A stretch of 64,000 nt of DNA, taken from NCBI RefSeq assembly GCF_012935715.1, contig NZ_CP052860.1, positions 5,456,001 to 5,520,000 of the forward strand, written 5' to 3'. The position numbers were made by a program, and so were the translations under genes. Source of the DNA: Pseudomonas sp. ADAK13. Its GTDB lineage: Bacteria > Pseudomonadota > Gammaproteobacteria > Pseudomonadales > Pseudomonadaceae. Shown here piece after piece: positions 29,703 to 38,392 of this stretch. The number at the start of each line of letters is the position of its first letter. The first letter of the stretch is position 1. The notes below the pieces were generated by a model. It made no database searches and was not told the DNA's origin. It saw only the letters and a list, made by a program, of their open reading frames with translations.

Positions 29703-30566
29703 TTATTCGAGCGTGGCCAAGACTTGCTGCAATTGATTGACCACCGACTCACTCGCCTCCAGCATCGGCGCGCGCAACTCACTGCCAATCAACCCCTCCA
29801 TCGCCAGCGCGGCCTTCACCGGCGCAGGGTTGGGCTCCACGAACATCGTGTGAATCAACGGCAGCAGCTCGAAAAACGTCTGACGAGCCGCCATCAATTG
29901 GTTATCACGAACCTGTCGATGCAGCCTCACAAACGCTTCGGTACGCACATGCGCCGACGCGGCAATCGCGCCGGTCGCTCCCAGGCACAACGCGTTGAAT
30001 ATCTGCACGTCCTCGCCACACAACACATCGACCTTCCCGCTGGCCAACAGCGCCAGGGTGTTGGCCAGGTTGCCGCCGCAATCCTTGATCGCGACGATTC
30101 GCTCATGGGCGACAATGTTCAGCAGCGTCGCCTGTTCGAACGCAATGCCGGTGCGGTAGGGAATGTCATACAGGATAATCGGCACACTGGACGCATCGGC
30201 CACGCTGCGGAAGAACGCCTCAAGGCCCGCCTGGGACGGGCGGATGTAGCTCGGCGGCGGCACCAGTAAACCGGCCACCGGGCGCTTTAGAATCTGGGCC
30301 TGGAACTGCAACAGCTCAATCTGGTTATACCCCGCCAGGCCCATCACCACGTGCTGCGGCGGCACCAGCTCCAGTACGGCATCCAGCACCGCCAGTTGCT
30401 CCTGGCGACTCAGCGATGCGGCTTCGCCGGTGGTGGTGCAGACCATGATCCCGGCCACGCCCTTTTCCAGCAGATGGCAGACCAGGCGGCGCAAGCCGAT
30501 GAAGTCGATGGCGCCGTTATGAAACGGTGTGACGACGGGAACCCAGATACCTTGAAACGATGACAT
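29703..30566 (-). CDS. Dihydrodipicolinate synthase/N-acetylneuraminate lyase-family aldolase
   Basis: A 287-residue class I aldolase of the DapA superfamily. All key positions of E. coli DapA are in register: T44-T45, Y133, R138 and the Schiff-base K161 (AIKDCGG). The gene is not next to lysine genes and is probably a DapA paralogue; it could make dihydrodipicolinate or act as a catabolic pyruvate lyase. GGAG lies upstream of the ATG. A long dyad at 30652 may control it. Confidence 0.85.
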   Translation of the reverse strand: MSSFQGIWVPVVTPFHNGAIDFIGLRRLVCHLLEKGVAGIMVCTTTGEAASLSRQEQLAVLDAVLELVPPQHVVMGLAGYNQIELLQFQAQILKRPVAGLLVPPPSYIRPSQAGLEAFFRSVADASSVPIILYDIPYRTGIAFEQATLLNIVAHERIVAIKDCGGNLANTLALLASGKVDVLCGEDVQIFNALCLGATGAIAASAHVRTEAFVRLHRQVRDNQLMAARQTFFELLPLIHTMFVEPNPAPVKAALAMEGLIGSELRAPMLEASESVVNQLQQVLATLE

Positions 30567-30651
30567 GCGCTTTCTCCTGATGGTTGACCGATTTCGTCAC
30601 CGTCAGAAGGGCAGAGGGAGGTAAGCAAGAGGAGGGGGCCTTCGCGCTCAA

Positions 30652-30678
30652 TGTCCTGTCAGCTCATCTGACGGGACA
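30652..30678. promoter_or_regulatory. 27-bp dyad upstream of the DapA-like gene
   Basis: TGTCCTGTCAG and CTGACGGGACA are 11-base arms with one mismatch around CTCAT. It is 86 bases before the DapA-like start and 181 bases from the convergent-side esterase stop. The size and near-perfect symmetry suit a dimeric repressor site or a leader hairpin. The rest of this roughly 290-base gap shows nothing else. Confidence 0.45.
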
Positions 30679-30858
30679 GCGCGCCCCGGTCACATGAGCG
30701 ACTGTTTCTTCGATTTGAGGGCGTGCGCAACGCAACCTTGCGCCTTGGCAATCAAGCCAATGACGGAAAAGTTGAAGGTCGTTGCAGACATTGAGGACAC
30801 ACCCTGAAGAAGACGCTTATCTTTATGGATTATTACAGGGTGTGTCAACTCGCAGAGA

Positions 30859-31836
30859 TCAGTCGCGTTTCAGCCAGTGGCGCACAAAACGCAGTATTTC
30901 CCCCGACAGCTCTGCATCTTCCGGCGTGCCCATGAAACCGCCGTGGGGCATGGCTTCAAAAATGTGCAGCTCCACCGGGACGTCGGCCCGTCGCAGCGCC
31001 CGATGCAGGCGCACGGCGTTGGAGAGGAACAGGTCCCGGGTGCCGCTTTGCACGAACGTCGGCGGGAAACCCTGCGTGAAATCCCCGAACAGCGGCGACA
31101 GGTAGGGGTGAGCCAAATCGGCGCCAGCGGCGTACAGCAGGTTGACGCTCATCAGCGGGTTAGGCAGCACCAGGTCGACGGTGCGGTTGACCTGGAAGCT
31201 GTCGCCCGATTCGGTCAGGTCCACTTCGGGCGACAGCAATACCAGCGCCGCCGGCAGCGGCAAGCCTTCGTCGCGGGCTCGCAGCACGGTGGCGGCGGCC
31301 AGGTTGCCGCCCGCTGATCGGCCGCCGATCACGATCTTGTCCGGTGCGTGATGCGACAGTACATACCGGTAGGTCGCCATGCAGTCATCCAGTGCCGCCG
31401 GGTACGGATGATCGGGTGGCATGCGGTAGTCCACGCCGTAGCAGGTCATGCCGTGCAGGTCGGCGTGTTTGCCGGCAGCGAGACGGGCGTTTTCGCCGCC
31501 GCCGAACACCAGCGCACCGCCGTGCAGGTCGATGTAGGCGAACTCGGCCCCGTCGGCTGGCGTGGCCCGGTACACCGTGGCGCTTTCCAGCGTGAGCGTC
31601 TCTATACGGGCACGCAGGTTCGCGACCTGCCCCGCCTGTGACGCAGCGTACTGTTGGGCGACAGCGGCCTGCATGCGGCGCCAGCCGTCGTGGTCGTCGG
31701 CGGCGGGCAGGGTGTACAGGCTGTTCAACGGCACGCCATCTTCATTCACCAGGCGCTGTAATGCCGCCTGGGCTTCGGGGCTGATGGACTGGGGAACCGG
31801 GATGATTCGGAGGTCGATTTTTACGCCGTTACTCAT
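30859..31836 (-). CDS. Alpha/beta hydrolase, hormone-sensitive lipase (HSL) family
   Basis: A 325-residue carboxylesterase. H105-G-G (DLHGGALVFGGG) forms the oxyanion hole and S174 in GGRSAGGNLA is the nucleophile, both HSL-type. Asp in QSGTRDLFLSN and His in FEAMPHGGF complete the triad. No signal peptide is present. The ATG at 31836 is chosen over a GTG nine bases upstream. It acts on short acyl esters; the natural substrate is unknown. It is divergent from the VOC-family gene. Confidence 0.88.
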   Translation of the reverse strand: MSNGVKIDLRIIPVPQSISPEAQAALQRLVNEDGVPLNSLYTLPAADDHDGWRRMQAAVAQQYAASQAGQVANLRARIETLTLESATVYRATPADGAEFAYIDLHGGALVFGGGENARLAAGKHADLHGMTCYGVDYRMPPDHPYPAALDDCMATYRYVLSHHAPDKIVIGGRSAGGNLAAATVLRARDEGLPLPAALVLLSPEVDLTESGDSFQVNRTVDLVLPNPLMSVNLLYAAGADLAHPYLSPLFGDFTQGFPPTFVQSGTRDLFLSNAVRLHRALRRADVPVELHIFEAMPHGGFMGTPEDAELSGEILRFVRHWLKRD

Positions 31837-31941
31837 GATCTGCACCGTTGGGGGAAGCGGGAGGCGCGCCGATACGCGAGCGCATTTTTGTCGTTACCGG
31901 TACTACACTGCAAGTCCAAACCTCCCTTCAGGGGAATCGTC

Positions 31942-32415
31942 ATGATGAGCAAAAACACGATTTGCCTTTGGTACGACGGCGACGCACTGGATGCGGCGAA
32001 CTTCTACGCCAGGACCTTCCCGGACAGTGCCGTAACGGCAGTTCATCACGCCCCCGGGGATTATCCGGCGGGCAAGCAGGGCGACGTTTTGACCGTGGAA
32101 TTCACGGTGATGGGCATCCCGTGTCTCGGGCTGAACGGCGGCTCTGGCGTGAAGCACAATGAGGCGTTTTCGTTCCAGGTGGCCACCGACGACCAGGCGG
32201 AAACTGATCGCCTCTGGCACGCGATTGTCAGCCATGGCGGCCAGGAAAACGTCTGCGGCTGGTGCCAGGACAAATGGGGCATCTCGTGGCAGATCACCCC
32301 GAGGGTGTTGTCGGCGGCGATCACCAACCCCGACCGGGCAGCCGCCAAGCGGGCGTTTGATGCCATGATGGGGATGACCAGGATCGATATTGCAGTGATT
32401 GAAGCGACGCAGTGA
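31942..32415 (+). CDS. VOC-superfamily (PhnB/3-demethylubiquinone methyltransferase-like) protein
   Basis: A 157-residue protein of the PhnB-like glyoxalase/bleomycin-resistance fold. CLWYDGDALDAANFYARTFPDSAV, GIPCLGLNGG, EAFSFQVATDD and CGWCQDKWGISWQITP are characteristic. GGGGA lies before the ATG. Members often bind a metal and small ligands, but the catalytic role is unproven. It stands alone. Confidence 0.87.
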   Translation: MMSKNTICLWYDGDALDAANFYARTFPDSAVTAVHHAPGDYPAGKQGDVLTVEFTVMGIPCLGLNGGSGVKHNEAFSFQVATDDQAETDRLWHAIVSHGGQENVCGWCQDKWGISWQITPRVLSAAITNPDRAAAKRAFDAMMGMTRIDIAVIEATQ

Positions 32416-32429
32416 CTCGACCGACTGAA

Positions 32430-33608
32430 TCAATCGGTCGGCAGTGCATGGGCGCCCACTGCCGTGTGGTCAACCAGGCGAACACTGTTGCGTCCGCCAC
32501 GCTTGGATTCATACAGCGCCGCATCGCCTTGCTCGATCAACGCCGCCAGGCTCGCGGGCGGCGTGTCGAACAGGCTGGCGCCGATGCTCAGGGTCACCGC
32601 TTCGGGCGTGACGAATGCTTGGGAGGCGACGTGGTGAAACTGTTCTCGCAGGGCGCTGCCCAGCGCGATGATTCGCTCGCTCGAGGTGTTTTTAAGGAGG
32701 ATCACAAACTCGTCACCGCCCAGCCTCGCCGCCAGCGCATCATCGGGTACCTGCGCACGGATCATCTCGCTCAGCGCCACCAGCAGCCGGTCGCCGGCCG
32801 TATGGCCGTACAGGTCGTTAATCAGTTTGAAGTTGTCGATGTCGATCACCAGCAGCGCGCCTGGCCGGGCGTACGAAACCTCGTTCAGAAGGCTCGGTGC
32901 CCGCAGCTCCAGGGCGCGGCGATTGTACAAGGCCGTCAAGGGATCGCGGGCGGCCAGCCGTGCAATTTGCTCTTCACGCCGGTAGCGCTCGGTGCCGGTC
33001 ATCGACAGCGCAATCAGCATGATCGCCATCGCACCCTCCACCAGCGACACCTGAATGATCTCGCCACGAAACGCCGTCAGGTCGATCAGCGTACCCGGCA
33101 CGACCGCCGACAGCGCCTTGGCCAGATAAAACAGCCCGTGGGCCAGCAGCACATAACGCAGTTGTACCGCGCCCACACTGAGCGAGCGGCCATGGGGGCG
33201 CAGCAGGAAACTTGCGCGCAGGGTCGGCAGCGCGACCAGCAGCGAATTGGCCAGCAGCATGGCTTTGGACCACGACTGTCCTTCCGGCAACAGCAGCATG
33301 CCAAACCAGGCGACGAAGATCAGGTACCAGCCGCGAGACAGCCGCACCTGAGTGAAACGCGCGACGCCCAGCAGGAAAAGCCAGTGCGCGGTGATCAGCA
33401 GCCCGTTGGCGAACCAGATGCCAATCAACAGCAGACCGCTGGCTCGCAGCAAGGCCAAGGTACTGCCCACGCTGATGATGGCGAAACCAGCGGTCCAGTA
33501 CAGCAGCGAAGGCTCGCGGACATTGCGCCACTCGACTGCCAGGTACAACGCGGCGGCACCTGCGAGGGCGATGGTGAGGACCAGAATGGTAATGGGGTCG
33601 AGCGCCAT
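32430..33608 (-). CDS. Membrane-bound diguanylate cyclase (GGDEF)
   Basis: About 392 residues: six or seven hydrophobic segments in the first 200 residues, then a GGDEF domain. The catalytic RLGGDEF motif is intact (about residues 295-301) with the metal-binding DIDNFKLINDLYGH upstream, so it should make cyclic-di-GMP. The usual RxxD inhibitory site is replaced by PDDA, so product feedback is likely lost. The start is uncertain; a longer frame exists, but this ATG begins at the first membrane segment. Confidence 0.9.
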   Translation of the reverse strand: MALDPITILVLTIALAGAAALYLAVEWRNVREPSLLYWTAGFAIISVGSTLALLRASGLLLIGIWFANGLLITAHWLFLLGVARFTQVRLSRGWYLIFVAWFGMLLLPEGQSWSKAMLLANSLLVALPTLRASFLLRPHGRSLSVGAVQLRYVLLAHGLFYLAKALSAVVPGTLIDLTAFRGEIIQVSLVEGAMAIMLIALSMTGTERYRREEQIARLAARDPLTALYNRRALELRAPSLLNEVSYARPGALLVIDIDNFKLINDLYGHTAGDRLLVALSEMIRAQVPDDALAARLGGDEFVILLKNTSSERIIALGSALREQFHHVASQAFVTPEAVTLSIGASLFDTPPASLAALIEQGDAALYESKRGGRNSVRLVDHTAVGAHALPTD

Positions 33609-33713
33609 GGACGGACTGGCCTGCCTGAAGTGCGGTGAGACGACGATTGTAAGCGTTTGGGTGGCTTTTTCGCAGCGCTCACCGCTGGCTGTATTGATCA
33701 ACTTTCGCGTTTT

Positions 33714-34274
33714 TTAAAGGCTCGTATCAACCTGCAACTCGCGGAATGGAATGATCGGCCTGGGCGGCGTCGATCCATCCAGTGCCTTGCGCCAGTAGCC
33801 TACGTCATGCCACTGGCCATGCTTGAATCCCACCTCAGGGTACGTGCCGATATGCGTGAACCCCAACGCCTCATGCAACGCTACGCTCCCGGCGTTCGGC
33901 TGGGCGATCCCGGCATAAGCGGCGTGGTAGCCCTGGCGCATAAGCAGGGGTAACAGCCGCTCGTACAGTGCCCGGCCGATTCCGATGCGGTGCGCCACCG
34001 GATCGATATAAACCGTAACATCGACCGACCAGAGATAGGCTTCCCGGGCCCGATGCTGGCTGGCATAGGCGTAGCCCACGACCTGTCCATCCCGTTCGGC
34101 CACAAGGTAAGGGTAGAGATTCAGCGTGGTACTGATCCGCTGGGCCATCTCCTCGACGCTTGGCGCTTCCTGCTCGAAAGAGATCGCGGTGCGCTCCACC
34201 ATCGGTGCGTAAATCGCCTGGATGGCTGGGGCATCTGCGGTGGCTGCTACCCTGATATTTCCTGCGAAGCTCAT
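33714..34274 (-). CDS. GNAT acetyltransferase, phosphinothricin acetyltransferase-like
   Basis: A 186-residue GNAT enzyme. IQAIYAPMVERTAISFE and VDVTVYIDPVAHRIGIGRALYERLL (acetyl-CoA-binding R/QxxGxG/A) are typical of the phosphinothricin/methionine sulfone acetyltransferase branch (Pat/MddA). It N-acetylates toxic amino acid analogues such as methionine sulfoximine. It is 15 bases after a LysE exporter gene on the same strand, which also fits amino acid detoxification. Confidence 0.88.
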   Translation of the reverse strand: MSFAGNIRVAATADAPAIQAIYAPMVERTAISFEQEAPSVEEMAQRISTTLNLYPYLVAERDGQVVGYAYASQHRAREAYLWSVDVTVYIDPVAHRIGIGRALYERLLPLLMRQGYHAAYAGIAQPNAGSVALHEALGFTHIGTYPEVGFKHGQWHDVGYWRKALDGSTPPRPIIPFRELQVDTSL

Positions 34275-34289
34275 CGTTCATCCTCTTGT

Positions 34290-34910
34290 TCAGGCCCTGC
34301 GCGCCATCAGCAATACCGTCGCCGCCGCCGACAACAACCCGGCGCAGCAGCGGTTGAAAATCCGCTTGCCGCGAGGCAGCGCAAACCAGCGGCGCATATG
34401 CAAACCCATGTAGGCGTAGGCGCTGATGGCGATCCACTCCAGCGCCAGGAACATCGCACCCAGCAGGGCGAATTGCGGGGTGATCGGCTGGCCCGGGTCG
34501 ACGAATTGCGGCAGGAAGGCGGTGAAAATCAGGATCGCCTTGGGATTGCCGGCGGCCACCAGGAACTCCTGCCGCGCCAGTGCCCACAACCCCGCCCTGG
34601 CCACCGTCGATTCAACTTCCGCCTGCGGGTTGGCACGCCACAATTGATACGCCAGATAAAACAGATACGCCGCGCCCAGGATCTTGATCCCGTAGAACAA
34701 CAACTCCGAGGTTTGCAGCACCACCGCCAGCCCGGCGGAGGCGAGGGCGATCATCCCGGCGAAGGCCAACAAACGCCCGATGCCCGCCAGGCACGAAGTG
34801 CGGTAGCCGTAGCGGGTGGAATTGCTCACGGAAAGCAGGTTGTTCGGGCCGGGCGCCATGTTCAGGGCGAAACAGGCGGGGAGGAACAGGGTGAGAGTGG
34901 CGACGTCCAT
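34290..34910 (-). CDS. LysE-family exporter
   Basis: A 206-residue, six-segment LysE/RhtB protein (FALNMAPGPNNLLSVSNSTRYG, VAAGNPKAILIFTAFLPQF). It is the first gene of a short operon with a GNAT acetyltransferase; export plus acetylation of the same toxic or excess amino acid is a reasonable reading. It is distinct in sequence from the LysE genes at 19169 and 54986. Confidence 0.9.
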   Translation of the reverse strand: MDVATLTLFLPACFALNMAPGPNNLLSVSNSTRYGYRTSCLAGIGRLLAFAGMIALASAGLAVVLQTSELLFYGIKILGAAYLFYLAYQLWRANPQAEVESTVARAGLWALARQEFLVAAGNPKAILIFTAFLPQFVDPGQPITPQFALLGAMFLALEWIAISAYAYMGLHMRRWFALPRGKRIFNRCCAGLLSAAATVLLMARRA

Positions 34911-35046
34911 GTGGGCTCCGGCGGGCGGTGGCAGGTAAGATCACGAGGATAAGGGGTTTAAGGGGGGCAGCACAATTTGAGGTGCCGGATTGCATCACGT
35001 AACCTTGCGCACCCATGGATCCGTCCCCATGAGCAGGGAGTTGGCA

Positions 35047-35688
35047 ATGCAAGGAACAGCGTTCCAGATAGTCCGAATAGATCAAATCCACGAAATAGTC
35101 TCGCCCACCGTAGAGTCCCTGTTGCAGCCGCTGGGTTTCGAGGTTCAAGGCCCGTTGACTTGGATTCGCAGCGCTGATGCCCCCATTCGCCAGGTCTTTC
35201 GCCTTGCGCAGTGGAAAGGCGGCAAGCTGGCACCGTCATGGGGGCTGTCGTTGGATTTTGTCCCGCATCTCTGCGGAAATGACTTCAAATGGCACAGAAC
35301 GCCCAAGTCAGCGCGACCTGACCTGATATTCGATGTGCGAGATCGTGCGCTTGATATTTCCTACAGTTATGGACCTGAAACCATAGCGAAGTGCGCACCC
35401 GATATCCTCAGGGCGGCCATTGCAGATGCTGAGTCGTTCTGGAGCGCGGCTCGTTCGATAGCCGACTTGCCTGGCGCCTTCGAGCGGGTCAGGCAGCATC
35501 TGTCGAAAGGGGGGCTGGGTTTCTACAACTACACACAGCACCCTCTTGCATATGCCTTTGTGTTGGCCATGAATGGCAAGCCTGATGCCGCGGAGGAGGA
35601 GTTTCAACGCTATTCACTGCGCGTTTCAGCGACCGCCCAAAAGAAGCTTCGCCAGTTATTCATTGATGCTGGCGGTTACCCTGGTTAG
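35047..35688 (+). CDS. DUF4304-like hypothetical protein
   Basis: A 213-residue soluble protein resembling DUF4304 (VSPTVESLLQPLGFEVQGPLTWIRS... FRLAQWKGGKLAPSWGLSLDFVPH). ATG at 35047 has GGGAG six bases upstream; earlier in-frame starts at 34990 and 35029 lack this. The family is often found among toxin-immunity or orphan accessory genes, but its role is unknown. Base composition is somewhat more AT-rich than the surroundings, and more so in the next gene. Confidence 0.65.
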   Translation: MQGTAFQIVRIDQIHEIVSPTVESLLQPLGFEVQGPLTWIRSADAPIRQVFRLAQWKGGKLAPSWGLSLDFVPHLCGNDFKWHRTPKSARPDLIFDVRDRALDISYSYGPETIAKCAPDILRAAIADAESFWSAARSIADLPGAFERVRQHLSKGGLGFYNYTQHPLAYAFVLAMNGKPDAAEEEFQRYSLRVSATAQKKLRQLFIDAGGYPG

Positions 35689-35747
35689 ATATAAGCCCGC
35701 AAGGTCGCGCTGCTTTCGACTCGTGCCGGAATTAAAATAAATAGAGT

Positions 35748-36323
35748 GTGCAAGAAGTGAAAGAGTCCTCATTTGGCAGCAAGTTTAAAAAAGCAATGGC
35801 TTTGATGATTGTACTTTTGTTGCTTGGGCTATGTTTTTTTTATATGTCCAAGGGGGCTCGCATTGCGAGACAAACAGTTTTAATGCCGTGGATTCCAGAG
35901 TTGGGTACCTATATAGCGTTTGCCTCTCTTGTTGGGCTCGTGTTTGCGGGCAGAACATTCTACTCTCGCCCTGACGGGAAAGGCCTGAAACGTCTCGCAG
36001 AGTCGTTCTTTGGTGGCTTTTGCCTTAGTTTTTTCCTTTCTCTGAATGTTTATCAAGTCTGTGTTTACCTATTGCCTGGTGACCTTGTTCAGTATGAAGC
36101 GGCGTATGAGTTGAGATTTCCAGGCCCTTCCCTTGGAAGGACTAACCGTTGTGAGGCAGGTTTGGGATTTAAGGATCTAAACACCGATCGCTGGATTGTG
36201 CTGTGCACTGATAATCTGGAATTGTCGGAACGAAGAAAAAAAGGCATGAATGCCCTGTGGGTGACTGCTCACTCAAACAAACTGGGCTCTTATATCGTAA
36301 GGTATGAATTTATCTATAAATAA
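35748..36323 (+). CDS. AT-rich hypothetical membrane protein
   Basis: About 191 residues from a GTG start. Three hydrophobic stretches are visible (residues about 16-33, 50-66, 85-108), then a soluble C-terminal part with two Cys (TNRCEAGLGF, WIVLCTDN). It resembles DUF1240-type membrane proteins but I cannot name it firmly. Codon use is clearly AT-richer than neighbouring genes (many TTT, ATT, TTG), suggesting recent transfer. It follows the DUF4304-like gene by 59 bases; the two may have come in together. Confidence 0.6.
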   Translation: MQEVKESSFGSKFKKAMALMIVLLLLGLCFFYMSKGARIARQTVLMPWIPELGTYIAFASLVGLVFAGRTFYSRPDGKGLKRLAESFFGGFCLSFFLSLNVYQVCVYLLPGDLVQYEAAYELRFPGPSLGRTNRCEAGLGFKDLNTDRWIVLCTDNLELSERRKKGMNALWVTAHSNKLGSYIVRYEFIYK

Positions 36324-36435
36324 ACTAACCCCGCTTGGCCCGTTGCTGAGTTGAAGCAGCCATACCCTGGCCCTGGTGTTGAACGGTTGCTCGAATGTTC
36401 CGGTCCCCACCCCTCCATCGCACTGAGAGGTTCCA

Positions 36436-37161
36436 TTACGCGTTCGCCACCATCTGCTCGAACTGCCGGGTCAGCTTTTCAAACCGCAATGCATCACAGG
36501 CCGGGCAGAGGAAAGGCATTCGTCGTCCGGTGAACATCGAAGTGTGGCCATCGCACTGCTTACAGCGCAGATGTGTCGTGATAGACGCCGTAAGAGGCTC
36601 TACAAGTTGATGGTTTAACCGACTTGCAAGAAAAGCCACCTGAGCCCGGTCAAACTGATTGGTCAGGCTCAAATGGCGCAAGTGCGAGCAACGAGCCAGG
36701 CTGGTGATATCGTCGAGTTCAAACTTTACAAACGCCAACGAGAGGCTGGTGAGTGTGGGTATGCGGGACACCGGTTCGATTGAGCTGAGGTGCAGAGGTG
36801 ACGACCCGCCACCCAGGTTACCCGTCAAGCGCAGTTCGCTCAGCTCACCCAGCGCCTCGATGCCGTCGAGTCGACGCAGTTTCGGGAAGTCTCCCACTGA
36901 CAGATCGGTCAACGCATTCAGGTTGAAAACAGGGTCCAGCGCTTCGATCCTTGTCGCCCGCTCAAGCTTCAATTTGCGTGTGTGGGTCAAGGTATCGAGT
37001 CCCTCGAGCGAGGAGAGCTTGAGGTTGTAGAGGCGCAGGTCCGTAGCGGTGCACCGGGACAGCACCGTTGGCCATACCTTTGCTGAAACGTTCCGAAGGT
37101 CAAGCTCATCGTTTTCAGCGAGTTGCTGTTCGGGGAACGGTTGATCCAGGCAAACAATCAT
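36436..37161 (-). CDS. Leucine-rich-repeat protein with C-terminal zinc ribbon
   Basis: A 241-residue protein. Residues about 18-170 carry irregular leucine-rich repeats (ATDLRLYNLKLSSLEGLDTL, ALTDLSVGDFPKLRRLDGIE, TLTSLSLAFVKFELDDITSL). The end has two CxxC pairs (C200/C203 and C219/C222) that would bind zinc. I know no named family with this pairing. Its ATG overlaps the stop of the P-loop kinase gene by four bases, so the two are coupled. No signal peptide is present. Confidence 0.7.
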   Translation of the reverse strand: MIVCLDQPFPEQQLAENDELDLRNVSAKVWPTVLSRCTATDLRLYNLKLSSLEGLDTLTHTRKLKLERATRIEALDPVFNLNALTDLSVGDFPKLRRLDGIEALGELSELRLTGNLGGGSSPLHLSSIEPVSRIPTLTSLSLAFVKFELDDITSLARCSHLRHLSLTNQFDRAQVAFLASRLNHQLVEPLTASITTHLRCKQCDGHTSMFTGRRMPFLCPACDALRFEKLTRQFEQMVANA

Positions 37162-37691
37162 AGTGCTCCTTCTGTGCAGTTTGGTCCGTGAACGAGGAAC
37201 TCCTCAATCTCCCGACTACCCCGCAAGTGCACCACCGGAACCTGCGGCCCTGCCGCCAGGCGCACCGCCTCGATTCCCGGCCGGTAGCTGCGATCAAACG
37301 TCCACACAAACTTCAGGAAGGTCAGGAACGCCCGGTCGATTCTATCGGTACAGCCTGCCGCCATGTCCGGGCGCGGGCGTTTCAGGGCGCTGCGCAGGAT
37401 CACCCGGGTGAAGCAGGTGAGCCGAGGCGTATCGAGCCAGATGATCAGGTCGGCACGGGGCAGGCGCAGGTCGAAGGTACGCCGGGCGTAGTTGCCTTCG
37501 CACACCCAGGTATCCGTTGCGACCGCTTCACGCACCCGCGTGCGGAACTGCTCGGCGTCGGGCTCGACCCAGCCGGGGGACCAGAACAGGCGGTCCAGGT
37601 GCACCACGGGCAGGCCCAGGCGTTCGCCGAGAGTGCGGGCGAGGGTGGATTTTCCGCTGCCGGCATTGCCGAGAATCACGATGCGTTGCAT
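37158..37691 (-). CDS. P-loop kinase-like protein (adenylate kinase/topology modulation family)
   Basis: A 177-residue small P-loop NTPase. GNAGSGKST (residues 8-16) is the Walker A; HLDRLFWSPGWVEPD, VCEGNYARRTFDLRLPRADLIIWLDTP and RSREIEEFL match the 'DNA topology modulation protein' (FlaR-like) group related to adenylate kinases. The start at 37691 places the P-loop at the N-terminus as expected. It is first in an operon with the LRR/zinc-ribbon gene. The cellular substrate is unknown. Confidence 0.85.
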   Translation of the reverse strand: MQRIVILGNAGSGKSTLARTLGERLGLPVVHLDRLFWSPGWVEPDAEQFRTRVREAVATDTWVCEGNYARRTFDLRLPRADLIIWLDTPRLTCFTRVILRSALKRPRPDMAAGCTDRIDRAFLTFLKFVWTFDRSYRPGIEAVRLAAGPQVPVVHLRGSREIEEFLVHGPNCTEGAL

Positions 37692-37808
37692 GAGGACGTC
37701 CTGTCGCGGAAAAGCCGGCAATTGTGCAGCTTTTAAATGACCGGTTAAAGACTTATGAGGTAGGTTTATTGCCCGGAACGGACCCTGTCGATCAAGGAAG
37801 TGCTTTAT

Positions 37809-38183
37809 ATGCAAACCACCTTTTCCCAAATCAGCGAACGGCTGAACAATCGTCGATTTATCGTAGCGGGCAACACCCACGGGCTGTCGGGTACGGGCAC
37901 TGTGTTTGAGTACCACGTCGATGCAAACGCCATCTGGGGCACGTACCAGGGCGGCCGGATCCGCATGGGTAATCAAGTCGGGCGCGCCACCGGCACGGAT
38001 ACCATCGAGTTGCTGTATCAGTGCCTCACCACCGAGGGCGAGATTCTGGCCGGATGGTCACGGGGCACGGTAGGCGTGGATGACGCCGGACGTACCACGT
38101 TGGCCTTCGTGTGGGGCTGGTTGTCGGGTGCGGAGGGCGGTGGGGAGTCGAGCTATGTTGAGCTAAGCAGCCATACGGTTTAA
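37809..38183 (+). CDS. Small beta-rich protein annotated in relatives as 'n-acetylglutamate synthase'
   Basis: A 124-residue protein (FIVAGNTHGLSGTGTVFEYHV, IWGTYQGGRIRMGNQVGRATG, IELLYQCLTTEGEILAGWSRG) with the beta-strand pattern of a family often labelled n-acetylglutamate synthase, although no acetyltransferase motif is present. AAGGAA lies nine bases before the ATG. The function is effectively unknown; the inherited name should not be trusted. Confidence 0.65.
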   Translation: MQTTFSQISERLNNRRFIVAGNTHGLSGTGTVFEYHVDANAIWGTYQGGRIRMGNQVGRATGTDTIELLYQCLTTEGEILAGWSRGTVGVDDAGRTTLAFVWGWLSGAEGGGESSYVELSSHTV

Positions 38184-38186
38184 CGC

Positions 38187-38392
38187 TTACTTGAACCGCT
38201 CAACCAGGTAATCGACAAAGCAACGCACCCGCGCCGGCGTGTGGGTGCCACCGAGGAACACGGCATGAATCTCTTCCCCGTCGCCGGGGTTGAAGGCCTC
38301 CAGCAGTGGCACCAGTCGGCCCGCCTTGATCGCGTCTTCAACGGTCTCGGCGCAGACCCGCGCGATGCCGATGCCTTCGGCCGGCACCCGCA
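38187..38392 (-). pseudogene. LysR regulator remnant, C-terminal end only
   Basis: About 66 residues of the end of a LysR effector domain (PAEGIGIARVCAETVEDAIK, RLVPLLEAFNPGDGEEIHAV, CFVDYLVERFK). No helix-turn-helix is present in any frame. Similarity stops abruptly near 38390, where the remnant of an oppositely oriented epoxide hydrolase begins. The stop codon is intact. Interpreted as the survivor of a deletion. Confidence 0.8.
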
